Made by a program: the position numbers and the translations under genes. The notes beneath the pieces are model-generated. The model was not told the origin of the DNA and did no database searches. It worked only from the letters and a program-made list of their open reading frames with translations. From the NCBI GenBank assembly GCA_003331005.1, contig QENC01000002.1, forward strand, positions 62,001 through 126,000: a DNA stretch of 64,000 bases, given 5' to 3'. The stretch's first letter is position 1; each line of letters begins with the position of its first letter. The stretch is from Candidatus Tokpelaia sp. JSC085. GTDB lineage: Bacteria > Pseudomonadota > Alphaproteobacteria > Rhizobiales > Rhizobiaceae. This document shows, piece by piece, positions 1 to 9,099 of this stretch.

Positions 1-31
1 TCGCAACTATCTGCTGAGTGTGGAAGAATAG
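1..31 (+). CDS. rpsE: 30S ribosomal protein S5, C-terminal end (partial)
   Basis: Only the last nine codons and a TAG stop at 29-31 are inside the window, so the protein cannot be recognised by sequence. The call rests on position: rpsE directly precedes rpmD-rplO-secY in the spc operon of nearly all bacteria, and the spacing to rpmD (24 bases with a ribosome binding site) fits. Another frame is open until a TAG at 40-42, so the exact end is uncertain. Confidence 0.4.
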   Translation, partial: RNYLLSVEE

Positions 32-55
32 CTTATCAATAGAAGGAGATAGCAG

Positions 56-271
56 GTGATCAGGACAGAACATCATGAAGGGAAAACGGTGATAGTAGAG
101 CAGATAGGTAGTCCGATTCGCTGTCAGGCCATTCAACGGGCAACGCTGATCGGTCTTGGTCTTAATAAAATGCATCGTCGTAGAATATTGGAGGATACGC
201 CTGCTGTACGAGGCCTCATTAGAAAAGTACAGCATCTTGTTCGTGTCGTGGATGAGGAGTCTGGGAGATAA
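56..271 (+). CDS. rpmD: 50S ribosomal protein L30
   Basis: Large-subunit ribosomal protein of 71 residues, slightly longer than the usual 60. The segment from [14 protein letters not shown] to [20 protein letters not shown] is the family core, including the GLNK(M/I) and D(T/N)P motifs. Translation starts at GTG (56-58), preceded by a strong AAGGAG at 43-48. It sits in the spc operon between the rpsE end and rplO, with four bases to the rplO start. The stop is TAA at 269-271. Confidence 0.93.
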   Translation: MIRTEHHEGKTVIVEQIGSPIRCQAIQRATLIGLGLNKMHRRRILEDTPAVRGLIRKVQHLVRVVDEESGR

Positions 272-275
272 ATTC

Positions 276-737
276 ATGAAACTCAATGAACTAAGAGATC
301 GACATGGAGCAACTAAAACCCGAAAACGTGTTGGTCGTGGTATCGGTTCCGGGCGTGGGAAAACATCTGGGCGTGGTGTTAAAGGACAAAAATCCCGTTC
401 AGGTGCAGCTATAGGTGGTTTTGAGGGCGGTCAGATGCCAATCTACCGACGCTTGCCGAAACGTGGTTTTAACAATCTTTCTTCGAAAGATTTTAACATT
501 GTGTCGCTTGGCCGTATTCAGGCTGCTATTGATAGTGGCAAGCTGGATAATACAAAGAGAGTGACTGTTGAGTCACTCAGGGAAGCTAGGGTGATTCGTC
601 GTGTAAAAAACGGTGTTCGCCTTTTGTCGGATGGTGAATTAAATAACAAGGTTACGTTTGAAATCTCCGGGGCTTCCAGAACAGCGGTAGTTAAGGTTGA
701 AAAAGTTGGTGGGTCTGTCTTTTTTACTGCAAAATAA
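276..737 (+). CDS. rplO: 50S ribosomal protein L15
   Basis: Large-subunit assembly protein of 153 residues. The N-terminus has the diagnostic basic, glycine-rich stretch ([18 protein letters not shown], then KGQKSRSG), followed by [19 protein letters not shown]. The ATG at 276 was chosen because MKLNELRD is the family N-terminus and GGGAGA lies just upstream. The frame stays open further upstream inside rpmD, but that extension matches nothing. It is co-transcribed with rpmD and followed by a 133-base spacer with short tandem duplications before secY. Confidence 0.96.
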   Translation: MKLNELRDRHGATKTRKRVGRGIGSGRGKTSGRGVKGQKSRSGAAIGGFEGGQMPIYRRLPKRGFNNLSSKDFNIVSLGRIQAAIDSGKLDNTKRVTVESLREARVIRRVKNGVRLLSDGELNNKVTFEISGASRTAVVKVEKVGGSVFFTAK

Positions 738-752
738 CGTGTTTTTTGATGA

Positions 753-787
753 TTGGCTTTGGCTTTTGCATTTGGAAGATTGGAAGA
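753..787. repeat. Short tandem duplications in the rplO-secY spacer
   Basis: Two adjacent perfect duplications lie in the spacer: TTGGCT twice at 753-764 and TTGGAAGA twice at 772-787. They do not overlap a coding region or the secY ribosome binding site (AGGAGA, 858-863). They are probably slippage products and are part of a wider pattern in this window. Confidence 0.7.
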
Positions 788-870
788 TTAGTCGCGCTCT
801 GTCTAAGAGTGTAGGTGGTCAATCAGTTGAATGATTGTCTTCTAGGATATGAGAAGACAGGAGAAAATAC

Positions 871-2205
871 ATGGCCTCAGCTGCTGAGCAATTTGCATCG
901 AATTTAAATTTTTTGGCATTTGCACAAGCCAGTGATCTTAAAAGGCGTCTCTGGTTTACGATGGGTGCATTGCTGGTTTATCGTTTAGGAACTTATATTC
1001 CCATGCCGGGTATCGATGCAGAGGCTTTAAGGCAGTCATTTAACACACATTCATCCGGTGTTTTTGGCGTATTTAATATGTTTGCTGGTGGTGCTGTCGG
1101 CCGCATGGCAATCTTTGCATTAGGTATCATGCCTTATATTTCTGCATCAATTGTTATCCAATTACTGACTGTTGTGATTCCTTCTCTAGAAAATTTAAAA
1201 AAAGAAGGAGAAACAGGGCGAAAAATCATCAATCAATATATCCGCTATGGAACAGTGTTTTTGGCCATGTTTCAAGCCTATGGGATTAGTATAGGACTTG
1301 AGTCCAGCAATGATATTGTCTCAAATCCTGGTTGGTATTTTCGCTTCAGTGCTGTTGTTACATTAGTAGGTGGAACGATGTTTCTAATGTGGCTGGGTGA
1401 ACAGATTACTTCACGAGGTGTAGGAAATGGTACTTCATTGATTATTTTTTCTGGCATCGTTGCGGGATTACCCCTAGCTATTTTTAATATGTTGGAACTA
1501 AGTAGTCAGGGACAGTTGGCACCAGTGCTTGTTATCGGTATTTTTATACTTGCAGTCTCACTCATTGCTGTCATCGTTTTTATTGAACGGGCACAACGGC
1601 GTATTCTGGTACAATATCCCAAAAGGCAGGTAGGGAATCGTCTGTTCCAGAGAGATACTTCGCATCTCCCGCTTAAGCTCAACACTGCTGGTGTCATTCC
1701 GCCAATATTCGCTTCATCTCTTTTGCTGTTGCCTACGACAATCGGTAATTTTTCACAGAATTTATCTGATTGGTCTCTGAGCATTGTAAATGCCTTGAGT
1801 CACGGTCATCCGATCTATATGCTCCTCTATGCCATGTTAATGGTTTTCTTTTGCTTCTTCTATACAGCGATAGTGTTTAATTCTAAGGATACAGCTGATC
1901 AACTTAAAAAGCATGGTGGATTTGTTCCTGGCATTCGCCCTGGTGAGCGGACAGCTGAATATATTGATTTTGTCTTAATGCGCATCACCGTTATCGGTGC
2001 AGTGTATATTGTTCTTATTTGTCTTTTACCTGAATTCGTTGTCTCGATTACTGGTGTTTCACTAGCATTGGGTGGAACATCGTTATTGATTGTTGTCACT
2101 GTGACGCTGGATACAGTGGCACAAATACAGGGACATTTGGTTGCTCATCAATATGAAGGTCTTATCAGAAAATCCAAACTTCGTGGAGGTAGACGGAATC
2201 GATGA
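871..2205 (+). CDS. secY: Protein translocase subunit SecY
   Basis: Central channel of the Sec translocon in the inner membrane, 444 residues with the expected ten hydrophobic helices. Family landmarks are YRLGTYIPMPGID near the N-terminus, GIMPYISASIVIQLLT (helix 2), EQITSRGVGNGTSLIIF, the cytoplasmic loop PKRQVGNR, and FVPGIRPGERTAEYI before helix 9. The last codons overlap the adk start by four bases (ATGA), so the two genes are translationally coupled. The start ATG has AGGAGA eight bases upstream. Length and motifs are normal. Confidence 0.98.
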   Translation: MASAAEQFASNLNFLAFAQASDLKRRLWFTMGALLVYRLGTYIPMPGIDAEALRQSFNTHSSGVFGVFNMFAGGAVGRMAIFALGIMPYISASIVIQLLTVVIPSLENLKKEGETGRKIINQYIRYGTVFLAMFQAYGISIGLESSNDIVSNPGWYFRFSAVVTLVGGTMFLMWLGEQITSRGVGNGTSLIIFSGIVAGLPLAIFNMLELSSQGQLAPVLVIGIFILAVSLIAVIVFIERAQRRILVQYPKRQVGNRLFQRDTSHLPLKLNTAGVIPPIFASSLLLLPTTIGNFSQNLSDWSLSIVNALSHGHPIYMLLYAMLMVFFCFFYTAIVFNSKDTADQLKKHGGFVPGIRPGERTAEYIDFVLMRITVIGAVYIVLICLLPEFVVSITGVSLALGGTSLLIVVTVTLDTVAQIQGHLVAHQYEGLIRKSKLRGGRRNR

Positions 2206-2798
2206 AACTCATCCTCCTGGGGCCGCCTGGAGCGGGCAAAGGCACACAAGCGAAAATCCTGGCAGGCAAATATAATATTCCTCACCTTTCAACTGGCGAT
2301 ATGCTGCGCACTGCTATTTCTTCCGATACTTGGATGGGCCAGCAGGTGAAATCCATTGTGGATGAAGGGAATCTTGTGCCTGATGATATCATGAACCGCA
2401 TTGTATCAGAGCGTATAGATAAGTCGGATTGTGTTAATGGTTTTATCCTTGATGGTTATCCACGTACTTTGGGACAGGCTCAAATTTTTCAGGGGATTCT
2501 GGTAGAAGAAAAAAGTGTTCTGAATGCAGTGATTGAACTGAAGATCGATGAACAATATTTGGTAGAGCGTCTGAAAAGACGCATTTCTGATACGATAAGG
2601 GTAGGTGGCATGATGCGTTCCGATGATAATCCTGAAGCTTTTGCAAAAAGGCTTATTGAATATAATAAGAAGACACGAGCATTATCCTGCTATTATGCAG
2701 CGACAGGCCTGTTGAGAACAGTTAACGGTATGCTTGATGTTGATACGATTGCAGATGAGATAGAGAATTTTCTTAAGTGTCGGGAAATTCTACTGTAA
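2202..2798 (+). CDS. adk: Adenylate kinase (short-LID form)
   Basis: Converts ATP and AMP to two ADP in the cytoplasm. At 198 residues it is the short-LID type common in alphaproteobacteria. The P-loop GPPGAGKGTQA is at residues 7-17, followed by LSTGDMLR for AMP binding, LDGYPRTLGQA, and the LID-flanking arginines (KRRISDT). The zinc-binding cysteines of long-LID enzymes are absent, as expected for this form. The start overlaps the secY stop as ATGA. The secY-adk order is the conserved alphaproteobacterial spc arrangement. Confidence 0.96.
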   Translation: MKLILLGPPGAGKGTQAKILAGKYNIPHLSTGDMLRTAISSDTWMGQQVKSIVDEGNLVPDDIMNRIVSERIDKSDCVNGFILDGYPRTLGQAQIFQGILVEEKSVLNAVIELKIDEQYLVERLKRRISDTIRVGGMMRSDDNPEAFAKRLIEYNKKTRALSCYYAATGLLRTVNGMLDVDTIADEIENFLKCREILL

Positions 2799-2965
2799 AA
2801 TGGCGTAAAAACGGATTGACTTTCGTGCATAAATTCGTCACAGACCATTTGGATTTATTTTTTGTACAATGGTTCAATCTTTGATATTGCACCAAACCTG
2901 TAAATTTTACTCTCGGAGAGCATTCCAATAGCATTTTAATAACAGTAAATTTAAGGAGAACACGC

Positions 2966-3334
2966 GTGGCTCGTATTGCTGGCGTCAATATTCCGACAAA
3001 CAAGCGTGTGATTGCTGCGCTTCAGTATATTCATGGAATTGGTGCGAAGTTTGCTTGTGAAGTCGTGGAAAAAGTTGGTATTCCTTTGAAATGCCGTGTC
3101 AATGAGTTGACTGATGCGGAGATTCTGCAAATTCGTGAAACAATTGATCGTAATTATCAGGTTGAGGGTGATTTACGTCGTGAGGTTGTCATGAACATCA
3201 AGCGTTTGATGGATCTTGGCTGCTACCGTGGTTTGCGTCATCGTCGTTCTCTTCCAGTGCGTGGACAACGAACGCATACAAATGCCCGTACTCGTAAGGG
3301 ACCAGCGAGGGCTATTGCCAATAAGAAGAAGTGA
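2966..3334 (+). CDS. rpsM: 30S ribosomal protein S13
   Basis: Small-subunit head protein of 122 residues. It begins [14 protein letters not shown] and contains the helix-hairpin-helix segment [13 protein letters not shown], the [28 protein letters not shown] tail region and a lysine-rich end. It starts at GTG (2966) after AAGGAGAA. The 167-base spacer upstream is longer than the tight spc junctions and could hold the promoter of the rpsM-rpsK-rpoA-rplQ part, although no convincing -35/-10 pair was identified. Confidence 0.97.
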   Translation: MARIAGVNIPTNKRVIAALQYIHGIGAKFACEVVEKVGIPLKCRVNELTDAEILQIRETIDRNYQVEGDLRREVVMNIKRLMDLGCYRGLRHRRSLPVRGQRTHTNARTRKGPARAIANKKK

Positions 3335-3476
3335 CGACCATTTTTAAAATGTGATTGTCAATTTTTAAAGAAAATCAAGGATTTGTGTGCTTTCTCAAGC
3401 TACTCGATTCGGTAGCAAAGCAGATGAAGCAAGCTGCCGGGACAACGGCGGTATAGTAGAGATCAGGAAAATTATA

Positions 3477-3866
3477 ATGGCGAAAGAAGTCACACGTATT
3501 CGTAAACGCGAGCGTCAAAGCATATCATCAGGTGTTGCCCATGTAAATTCTACTTTCAATAATACGATGATTACCATTACTGACGCCCAGGGTAACGCAA
3601 TTGCTTGGTCTTCTGCTGGGGCACAGGGGTTTAAGGGATCTCGAAAATCGACGCCTTTTGCGGCTCAGATTGCAGCCGAAGATTGCGCAAGGAAAGCAAA
3701 AGAGTGTGGTATGCGTTCTCTTGAAGTTGAAGTTTGTGGTCCTGGTTCTGGTCGTGAATCAGCGATTAGGGCTTTGCAAGTTGCCGGGTTTGTGATCACT
3801 TCGATTCGTGATGTTACACCGCTTCCGCACAATGGGTGCCGTCCTCGCAAAAAACGCCGTGTATAG
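3477..3866 (+). CDS. rpsK: 30S ribosomal protein S11
   Basis: Platform protein of the small subunit, 129 residues. The diagnostic run is [22 protein letters not shown], then [20 protein letters not shown] and the C-terminal [18 protein letters not shown]. The ATG at 3477 is preferred over an in-frame start at 3387 because [12 protein letters not shown] is the family N-terminus and CAGGA lies upstream. It is followed by rpoA in the alpha operon. Confidence 0.97.
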   Translation: MAKEVTRIRKRERQSISSGVAHVNSTFNNTMITITDAQGNAIAWSSAGAQGFKGSRKSTPFAAQIAAEDCARKAKECGMRSLEVEVCGPGSGRESAIRALQVAGFVITSIRDVTPLPHNGCRPRKKRRV

Positions 3867-3921
3867 AGATCATGTCTAATCCAGAACAATTTCTTTATAG
3901 TGGCAAAAGCAAAGGACAGTT

Positions 3922-4938
3922 ATGATGATTCAAAAAAATTGGCAGGAATTGATAAAGCCTAAGCAAGTGGCATTTCGGGTTGATGGTTGTGGAAAACGGG
4001 TGACAGTAGTCGCTGAACCGTTGGAGCGTGGCTTTGGCTTAACGTTAGGTAATGCCCTACGCCGGGTGCTTCTGTCATCACTGCGTGGAGCTGCTATAAC
4101 TGCAGTGCAGATTGATGGTGTCCGACATGAATTTTCTTCAATCCCCAGTGTTCTCGAAGATGTCACAGATATCATTCTTAATATAAAGGAAATTGCTATT
4201 CGTATGGAAGGTGATGGGCCACGACGTATGGTTGTTAGCAAGGAAGGTCCAGGTGTTGTTACAGTCGGTGATATACAGACATTTGGTGATATCAAGATTC
4301 TCAATCCTGAACATGTGATCTGTACACTTGATGATGGTGCGGCTGTCCGGATGGAATTTACAGTATGTAACGGCAAGGGCTATGTTCCTGCAGAACGTAA
4401 TCGTAGCGAAGACGCACCAATAGGTCTTATTCCGGTAGACAGTCTTTATTCTCCTGTTCGTAAAGTCTCTTATAAAGTTGAGAATACTCGTGAGGGACAG
4501 ATTCTTGACTATGACAAGTTAATACTGACGGTTGAAACCAATGGTGCAATCAGTGGTGAAGACTCAGTAGCATTTGCTGCCCGTATTCTTCAGGATCAGC
4601 TGTCGGTATTTGTTAATTTTGAAGAGCCTCAAAAAGAACACCTTCAGGAACAGGATTGCCAATGTGCGTTTAATCCAGCGCTTCTCAGAAAAGTAGATGA
4701 GTTAGAGCTTTCTGTCCGTTCTGCTAATTGTTTGAAAAACGATAATATCGTCTATATTGGTGATCTTATTCAAAAAACAGAAACAGATATGCTCCGTACA
4801 CCTAATTTTGGCCGTAAATCACTTAACGAAATAAAGGCAGTTCTTGTTTCTATGGGTCTTTCTCTTGGAATGGAAATACCAGAATGGCCGCCTGAAAACA
4901 TTGATGATCTTGCCAAGCGTTACGAGGAAAAGTATTGA
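3922..4938 (+). CDS. rpoA: DNA-directed RNA polymerase subunit alpha
   Basis: Alpha subunit of RNA polymerase, 338 residues. The N-terminal dimerisation domain shows [20 protein letters not shown] and [19 protein letters not shown]. The C-terminal domain, which contacts UP elements and activators, shows [23 protein letters not shown] and [16 protein letters not shown]. Two adjacent ATG codons (3922, 3925) are possible starts. Position between rpsK and rplQ is canonical. Confidence 0.98.
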   Translation: MMIQKNWQELIKPKQVAFRVDGCGKRVTVVAEPLERGFGLTLGNALRRVLLSSLRGAAITAVQIDGVRHEFSSIPSVLEDVTDIILNIKEIAIRMEGDGPRRMVVSKEGPGVVTVGDIQTFGDIKILNPEHVICTLDDGAAVRMEFTVCNGKGYVPAERNRSEDAPIGLIPVDSLYSPVRKVSYKVENTREGQILDYDKLILTVETNGAISGEDSVAFAARILQDQLSVFVNFEEPQKEHLQEQDCQCAFNPALLRKVDELELSVRSANCLKNDNIVYIGDLIQKTETDMLRTPNFGRKSLNEIKAVLVSMGLSLGMEIPEWPPENIDDLAKRYEEKY

Positions 4939-4977
4939 TGACAATCGGTTAGAAACGAATAATGAAGGAGAGAGTGT

Positions 4978-5403
4978 ATGCGCCATGGTAAATCAGGCAG
5001 AAAGCTGAATCGAACGACCAGCCATCGTAAGGCGATGTTCGCCAACATGGCTGCTTCCCTTATTGAGCATGAGCAGATCATGACAACCTTACCCAAAGCT
5101 AAGGCAATCCGCCCTGTTGTGGAAAAGTTAGTCACGCTTGGCAAGCGTGGTGATTTGCATGCCCGTCGCTCGGCTATTTCTGCTATTCGTGATGTCAAGC
5201 TGGTTTCTAGACTATTTGATACCATTGCTCCGCGTTATGTGAATCGCAAGGGTGGTTATTTGCGCATTATGAAGGCAGGATTTCGGAGAGGAGATCATTC
5301 GCCGATGGCCGTCGTTGAATTTATTGATCGGGATATTGGTCCCAAGATTGACCGTGGACATGGCGGACATGACGTGCACGAGAAGAAGCCAGAAGTAGTG
5401 TGA
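4978..5403 (+). CDS. rplQ: 50S ribosomal protein L17
   Basis: Large-subunit protein near the exit tunnel, 141 residues. The N-terminus [20 protein letters not shown] is diagnostic, followed by [16 protein letters not shown](I/L)RPVVEKL. It ends the alpha operon. AAGGAGAG lies just upstream of the ATG. Only about 20 bases separate its stop from the convergent argF stop, with no clear terminator between them. Confidence 0.97.
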   Translation: MRHGKSGRKLNRTTSHRKAMFANMAASLIEHEQIMTTLPKAKAIRPVVEKLVTLGKRGDLHARRSAISAIRDVKLVSRLFDTIAPRYVNRKGGYLRIMKAGFRRGDHSPMAVVEFIDRDIGPKIDRGHGGHDVHEKKPEVV

Positions 5404-5423
5404 CTCTACTCTACCTGCTACTG

Positions 5424-6362
5424 CTATTGACTGACATCGCCAAGGCACCAATTGAGGATAGCTTTTTGCACATGCATTCTATTTTCAGCTTCATCAAAAA
5501 CAACAGAATGTGGTCCGTCAATAACCGCATCTACTACTTCCTCACCACGATGAGCAGGCAAGCAATGCATGAATAAGGTATCGGGTTTTGCAAATGCCAT
5601 CAATGTTTCATTCACCTGATAAGGTCTGAAGATCTCATGACCGCGAGAGTGTAATTCTTTTCCCATAGAAACCCAAGTATCTGTTACAATACAATCTGCA
5701 TCTTGAGCAGCGCTTGCGGCACTTGTTGTCCATGATACGTCACCACCTCTGGTTCTGGCCCATTCCATGTATTTTCTTTGTGGTTCGCTACCCTCAGGTG
5801 TTGCAATTTGAAGCGAGAAATCAAAGAGAACTGCTGCTTCAATGAATGAATGAAGCACATTGTTACCATCTCCCATCCATGCGAATTTTTTTCCGGAAAC
5901 TGAGCCACGGTGCTCTTCATAGGTCAAAATATCAGCCATAATTTGGCAGGGATGAGTATCATCTGTCAGTGCATTTATGACAGGCACAAGCGCATACTTT
6001 GCCAGTTCCAGCATGCGATCATGTTTTGTAGTGCGGATTGTTATGATGTCAACAAAACGCGACAGAACACGGGCGGTATCCGCAATAGTTTCACTATGGC
6101 CTAGTTGCATCTCTTGTCCTGTCAGGATAATGGTTTCTCCGCCGAGCTGTCGCATGCCAGCGTCAAAAGAAACGCGTGTGCGTGTCGAGGGCTTTTCAAA
6201 AATCATAGCAAGTGTTTTCTCTGTATGCGGCTTGAATCTGACTCCTCGTTTGAAGCTGGCTTTCATGGCTTTTGCTTCTTCAAGGATGTTGCGTAACGTC
6301 TTAGACGGGAAAGTGGAAAGATCTGTAAAATTCCGGATATTTTTTTTCATGATATCATACAC
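5424..6362 (-). CDS. argF: Ornithine carbamoyltransferase
   Basis: Makes citrulline from ornithine and carbamoyl phosphate in arginine synthesis; 312 residues. Carbamoyl-phosphate site STRTR is in [14 protein letters not shown], followed by [13 protein letters not shown], the ornithine loop DTWVSMGKE and the catalytic [12 protein letters not shown]. The longest frame starts at GTG 6362, overlapping the argD stop by eight bases; an ATG at 6350 (MKKNIRNF) is the alternative and better matches the family N-terminus. It is co-transcribed downstream of argD. Confidence 0.96.
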   Translation of the reverse strand: MYDIMKKNIRNFTDLSTFPSKTLRNILEEAKAMKASFKRGVRFKPHTEKTLAMIFEKPSTRTRVSFDAGMRQLGGETIILTGQEMQLGHSETIADTARVLSRFVDIITIRTTKHDRMLELAKYALVPVINALTDDTHPCQIMADILTYEEHRGSVSGKKFAWMGDGNNVLHSFIEAAVLFDFSLQIATPEGSEPQRKYMEWARTRGGDVSWTTSAASAAQDADCIVTDTWVSMGKELHSRGHEIFRPYQVNETLMAFAKPDTLFMHCLPAHRGEEVVDAVIDGPHSVVFDEAENRMHVQKAILNWCLGDVSQ

Positions 6363-7563
6363 TGTTCTTCATGCATTTTTTCTTGGCAAGGCGAGCAATG
6401 GTTTTTTCAATGCGATGCAGTCCCTCACACATCTCATCTTCCAGAATATTGAGTGGAGGAAGTATCCGTACAACATTGGCACCAGCCTCTACAGCAAGTA
6501 GTTTTTCATCACGTAGGGCAGAAATGATTTCTGTATTGGGCATAATACACTTTAGACCTGTAAGAAGGCCAAGTCCTTCTACGCTGCTGACAATGTGCGG
6601 ATACTGATCTACAATAGCACTGAGTCCCTGTTTCAGCATTTGTGCCATCCTATTCACATGGCTGAGAAACTCCGGTTCAAGAATGATATCCAGCACAGCA
6701 TGACCTACCGCCATCGCTAACGGATTGCCTCCGAACGTGGTCCCGTGACTGCCTGGCAACATACCCTTAGCTGCATCTTTGGTTGCGAGACAGGCTCCAA
6801 GCGGGAACCCGCCACCAATGCCTTTGGCAATTCCCATGATATCAGGTGATACTCCTGCCCATTCATGGGCAAAAAGCTTGCCTGTACGACCAATACCAGA
6901 CTGAACTTCATCAAAAATCAGCAATAGCCCTTTTTCGTTACAGATACGACGTAAAAAACGCAGAATTTCAACGGGAACAAGCCGCACGCCACCCTCTCCT
7001 TGAATTGGTTCAATCATTATGGCAGCAGTTTCCTGATTGATGGCAGAAAGTAATGCTGTAGCATCTGCAACAGGAATCTGAGTAAACCCCTGTACCTTGG
7101 GTCCAAAACCTTCTAGGTGTTTTTTTTGCCCACCTGCTGCAAGTGTGGCAAGGGTTCGCCCGTGAAAGGCGCCTTGAAAAGTGATGATACGAAAACACTC
7201 TGGCTGGTTATTCATATAATAGTATCTACGGGCAGTTTTGATGGCACATTCAATTGCTTCCGCGCCGGAATTGGCAAAGAAAACCTTGTCGGCAAAACTA
7301 ACGCTCCTAAGCCGTTCAGCCATTTTTGTTTGTAGTGGATTATCAAAAAGATTAGAAACATGCCACAACCTGTCAGCTTGATCTTTGAGGGCTTCCACAA
7401 GGTGCGGATGTGCATGTCCAAGTGCGTTAACAGCAATACCTGACGTAAAGTCAAGATACCGATCACCCTTGTCTGTTATAAGCCATGCTCCGCGCCCTTG
7501 CTTGAAACGCAAGCTGATACGTGTGAATGTATCATAAAGCGGTTGCGCTGTCGGTATGTTCAT
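6355..7563 (-). CDS. argD: Acetylornithine aminotransferase
   Basis: PLP-dependent class III aminotransferase of the arginine pathway, 402 residues. It shows [18 protein letters not shown] near the N-terminus, [28 protein letters not shown], and the PLP region [14 protein letters not shown] followed by the Schiff-base lysine in [14 protein letters not shown]. It is the first gene of a two-gene argD-argF unit. A perfect inverted repeat lies about 25 bases upstream of its start (7586-7608). A role in lysine synthesis as succinyldiaminopimelate aminotransferase is also possible, as in other bacteria. Confidence 0.95.
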   Translation of the reverse strand: MNIPTAQPLYDTFTRISLRFKQGRGAWLITDKGDRYLDFTSGIAVNALGHAHPHLVEALKDQADRLWHVSNLFDNPLQTKMAERLRSVSFADKVFFANSGAEAIECAIKTARRYYYMNNQPECFRIITFQGAFHGRTLATLAAGGQKKHLEGFGPKVQGFTQIPVADATALLSAINQETAAIMIEPIQGEGGVRLVPVEILRFLRRICNEKGLLLIFDEVQSGIGRTGKLFAHEWAGVSPDIMGIAKGIGGGFPLGACLATKDAAKGMLPGSHGTTFGGNPLAMAVGHAVLDIILEPEFLSHVNRMAQMLKQGLSAIVDQYPHIVSSVEGLGLLTGLKCIMPNTEIISALRDEKLLAVEAGANVVRILPPLNILEDEMCEGLHRIEKTIARLAKKKCMKNSV

Positions 7564-7585
7564 AAAAGTCTGTTCTCCACTCAGG

Positions 7586-7608
7586 AATAATTTTTAGGAA
7601 AAATTATT
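7586..7608. promoter_or_regulatory. Perfect inverted repeat upstream of argD
   Basis: Two 10-base arms (AATAATTTTT and its complement) are separated by AGG. The element lies 23-45 bases before the argD start codon, where an operator or leader stem would sit. It does not resemble the gamma-proteobacterial ArgR box. It could also be a chance AT palindrome. Confidence 0.45.
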
Positions 7609-8090
7609 TTCCCCAATGGAGTTAGATGAGTCAACAGTTAAGATCACCCTCCTCCTGTTTCTATGGAATGCAACCATGAGATATAAGCGGACAGAACATG
7701 AACAGGACATGATAAGAATAGTATAGTAATATAATAGTAAGATCTACAGAGAAATACACACACCGCTCTATAAGCGCTGGAAAATATTACTCTTTAACTC
7801 TTATAATACAAGATTATTGCTGTGAAAATAGTCATTTCAGAAATATGTATTTTTCTCTAAAATTGAGAAAAAAGGTATAAAAGCTGTGTGAAAATTGAAA
7901 GACATCTTGCCAGGCGCTCTCTCCATATTATACGATCCAATTCAATGAGTGGATGTAAATAGTTAGCCATATAGATAGATATAATATAGTCTCGCTTGTC
8001 CATAATAACGGATTGGCGATCTGTTTTCAGGCAAGGGGGGGTCAGGCTGTATTTCTTAAGTTTTGCAATAGAATCACGGAGTCCTTCAGC
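7609..8090. other. AT-rich divergent spacer between argD and gcrA
   Basis: About 480 bases with no convincing ORF. It must hold the promoters of the leftward argD-argF unit and rightward gcrA. The region is rich in A/T runs and short TATAAT-like words, so no single promoter can be chosen. A GANTC site (GAATC, 8071-8075), the CcrM methylation target, lies 16 bases before the gcrA start, next to its GGAG ribosome binding site. Confidence 0.5.
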
Positions 8091-8621
8091 ATGATCTGGA
8101 CAGATGAGCGTATTGAACTTCTCAAAAAACTATGGGCTGAAGGCTTAACTGCCAGCCAGATTGCCACTCAACTGGGGAGCGTTAGTCGTAATGCAGTTAT
8201 TGGCAAAGCGCACCGATTGCAGTTGGCAAGTCGGGTTAAAAAATCGTTACAATCCCAGTCTAATATGCAAAAAAAATCCTTGCATGCTCTGTCCGATTCA
8301 ACGGCCCATGCCCATTTTTGTTCAGAAAAATCTGCGGTCCAAATTATAGGAACCTCAGCTATCAGAATGGAATTTAGCACGCATCCTATTGCTAAAAAAA
8401 ACGCTGGAATATTGCACAAGGAGAATGTTGTAGTATCCATTGGACCCCGCTTAGGCTTATTACAGTTGACAGAGAATACTTGTAAATGGCCGTTTGGTGA
8501 TCCCTTGAGCGAAGATTTTTATTTTTGTGGTGCAGCTTCAGGAGAAGATAGCCCGTATTGCGGTTATCATTCAAAAATCGCTTTCCAGCCGCTTGCCGAT
8601 CGTCGTCGTCTTAAAATGTGA
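8091..8621 (+). CDS. gcrA: Cell cycle regulator GcrA
   Basis: Alphaproteobacterial transcription factor of 176 residues that in Caulobacter works with sigma-70 and CcrM methylation at GANTC promoters. The N-terminal DNA-binding helix-turn-helix is MIWTDERIELLKKLW, then EGLTASQIATQLG and SRNAVIGKAHRL. The C-terminal conserved block holds CKWPFGDP, FYFCGA and YCGYHSKIAF. The ATG at 8091 is chosen over an upstream in-frame start at 8013 because MIWTDERIELL is the family N-terminus and GGAG lies upstream. Its presence predicts that the genome encodes CcrM. Confidence 0.95.
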   Translation: MIWTDERIELLKKLWAEGLTASQIATQLGSVSRNAVIGKAHRLQLASRVKKSLQSQSNMQKKSLHALSDSTAHAHFCSEKSAVQIIGTSAIRMEFSTHPIAKKNAGILHKENVVVSIGPRLGLLQLTENTCKWPFGDPLSEDFYFCGAASGEDSPYCGYHSKIAFQPLADRRRLKM

Positions 8622-8801
8622 TTATCTGAATAAAAATGGCAGAATAGGGACGGCCTTTCTTTCTCTATTGAGAGATACAAACCATACAGATTTATAACCC
8701 TAACTTTTCAAAGAAGACAGAGAGGATAGGAACCAAGCGTGACGACTTTTGCATATGATTTTTTATGTGTTATGCTGGGATATTGAGCATCATTTTTTTG
8801 G

Positions 8802-8821
8802 AAACTGTATAGAAACAGTTT
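8802..8821. repeat. Inverted repeat between gcrA and the LysM gene
   Basis: Perfect 7-base arms (AAACTGT / ACAGTTT) flank a six-base loop. It lies in the 286-base spacer after gcrA. It has no T-run, so it is not a classic terminator; it could be an operator or an RNA hairpin. Confidence 0.4.
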
Positions 8822-8907
8822 GTAACAAAAACATCTTCGTTAGAGAAGCAAATCGCTGTCCTTGATTTTTTTATTACAACCGGTTTGTAAAAGCAAAAGG
8901 GGAAGTG

Positions 8908-9099
8908 ATGTATTGTACCACAATATTTGATGTTTTGTTGCTGTCTTGGCGAAAAAGTACTACAGCAGTACAGTGTAAAGGTATAAGTCTATTAAGTCAG
9001 TCTATGATAAGTATGAGTACGAGGTTGAATATTATTTCCAGTCCAAGTCTTGACCATGCGATTCTGGAATTTGTACGGACCAGGTTAAGCATGCGATGA
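8908..9099 (+). CDS. Possible small ORF coupled to the LysM gene
   Basis: A 63-residue frame starting at ATG 8908, or GTG 8905. A purine-rich AAAAGGGGAAG lies directly upstream and resembles a ribosome binding site. Its TGA stop overlaps the ATG of the LysM gene as ATGA, the arrangement used for translational coupling, and the LysM gene lacks a clear site of its own. The sequence (N-terminus MYCTTIFDVLLLSW) matches no family I know. It may be a genuine small gene, a translated leader, or chance. Confidence 0.3.
   Translation: MYCTTIFDVLLLSWRKSTTAVQCKGISLLSQSMISMSTRLNIISSPSLDHAILEFVRTRLSMR

Noticed and set aside
2202..2798. Adenylate kinase lacking the zinc LID as truncated
   Set aside because: Short-LID adenylate kinases of this length are normal in alphaproteobacteria.
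5977..6501. Plus-strand frame of 174 codons
   Set aside because: It is antisense to argF and argD, which have complete catalytic motifs.
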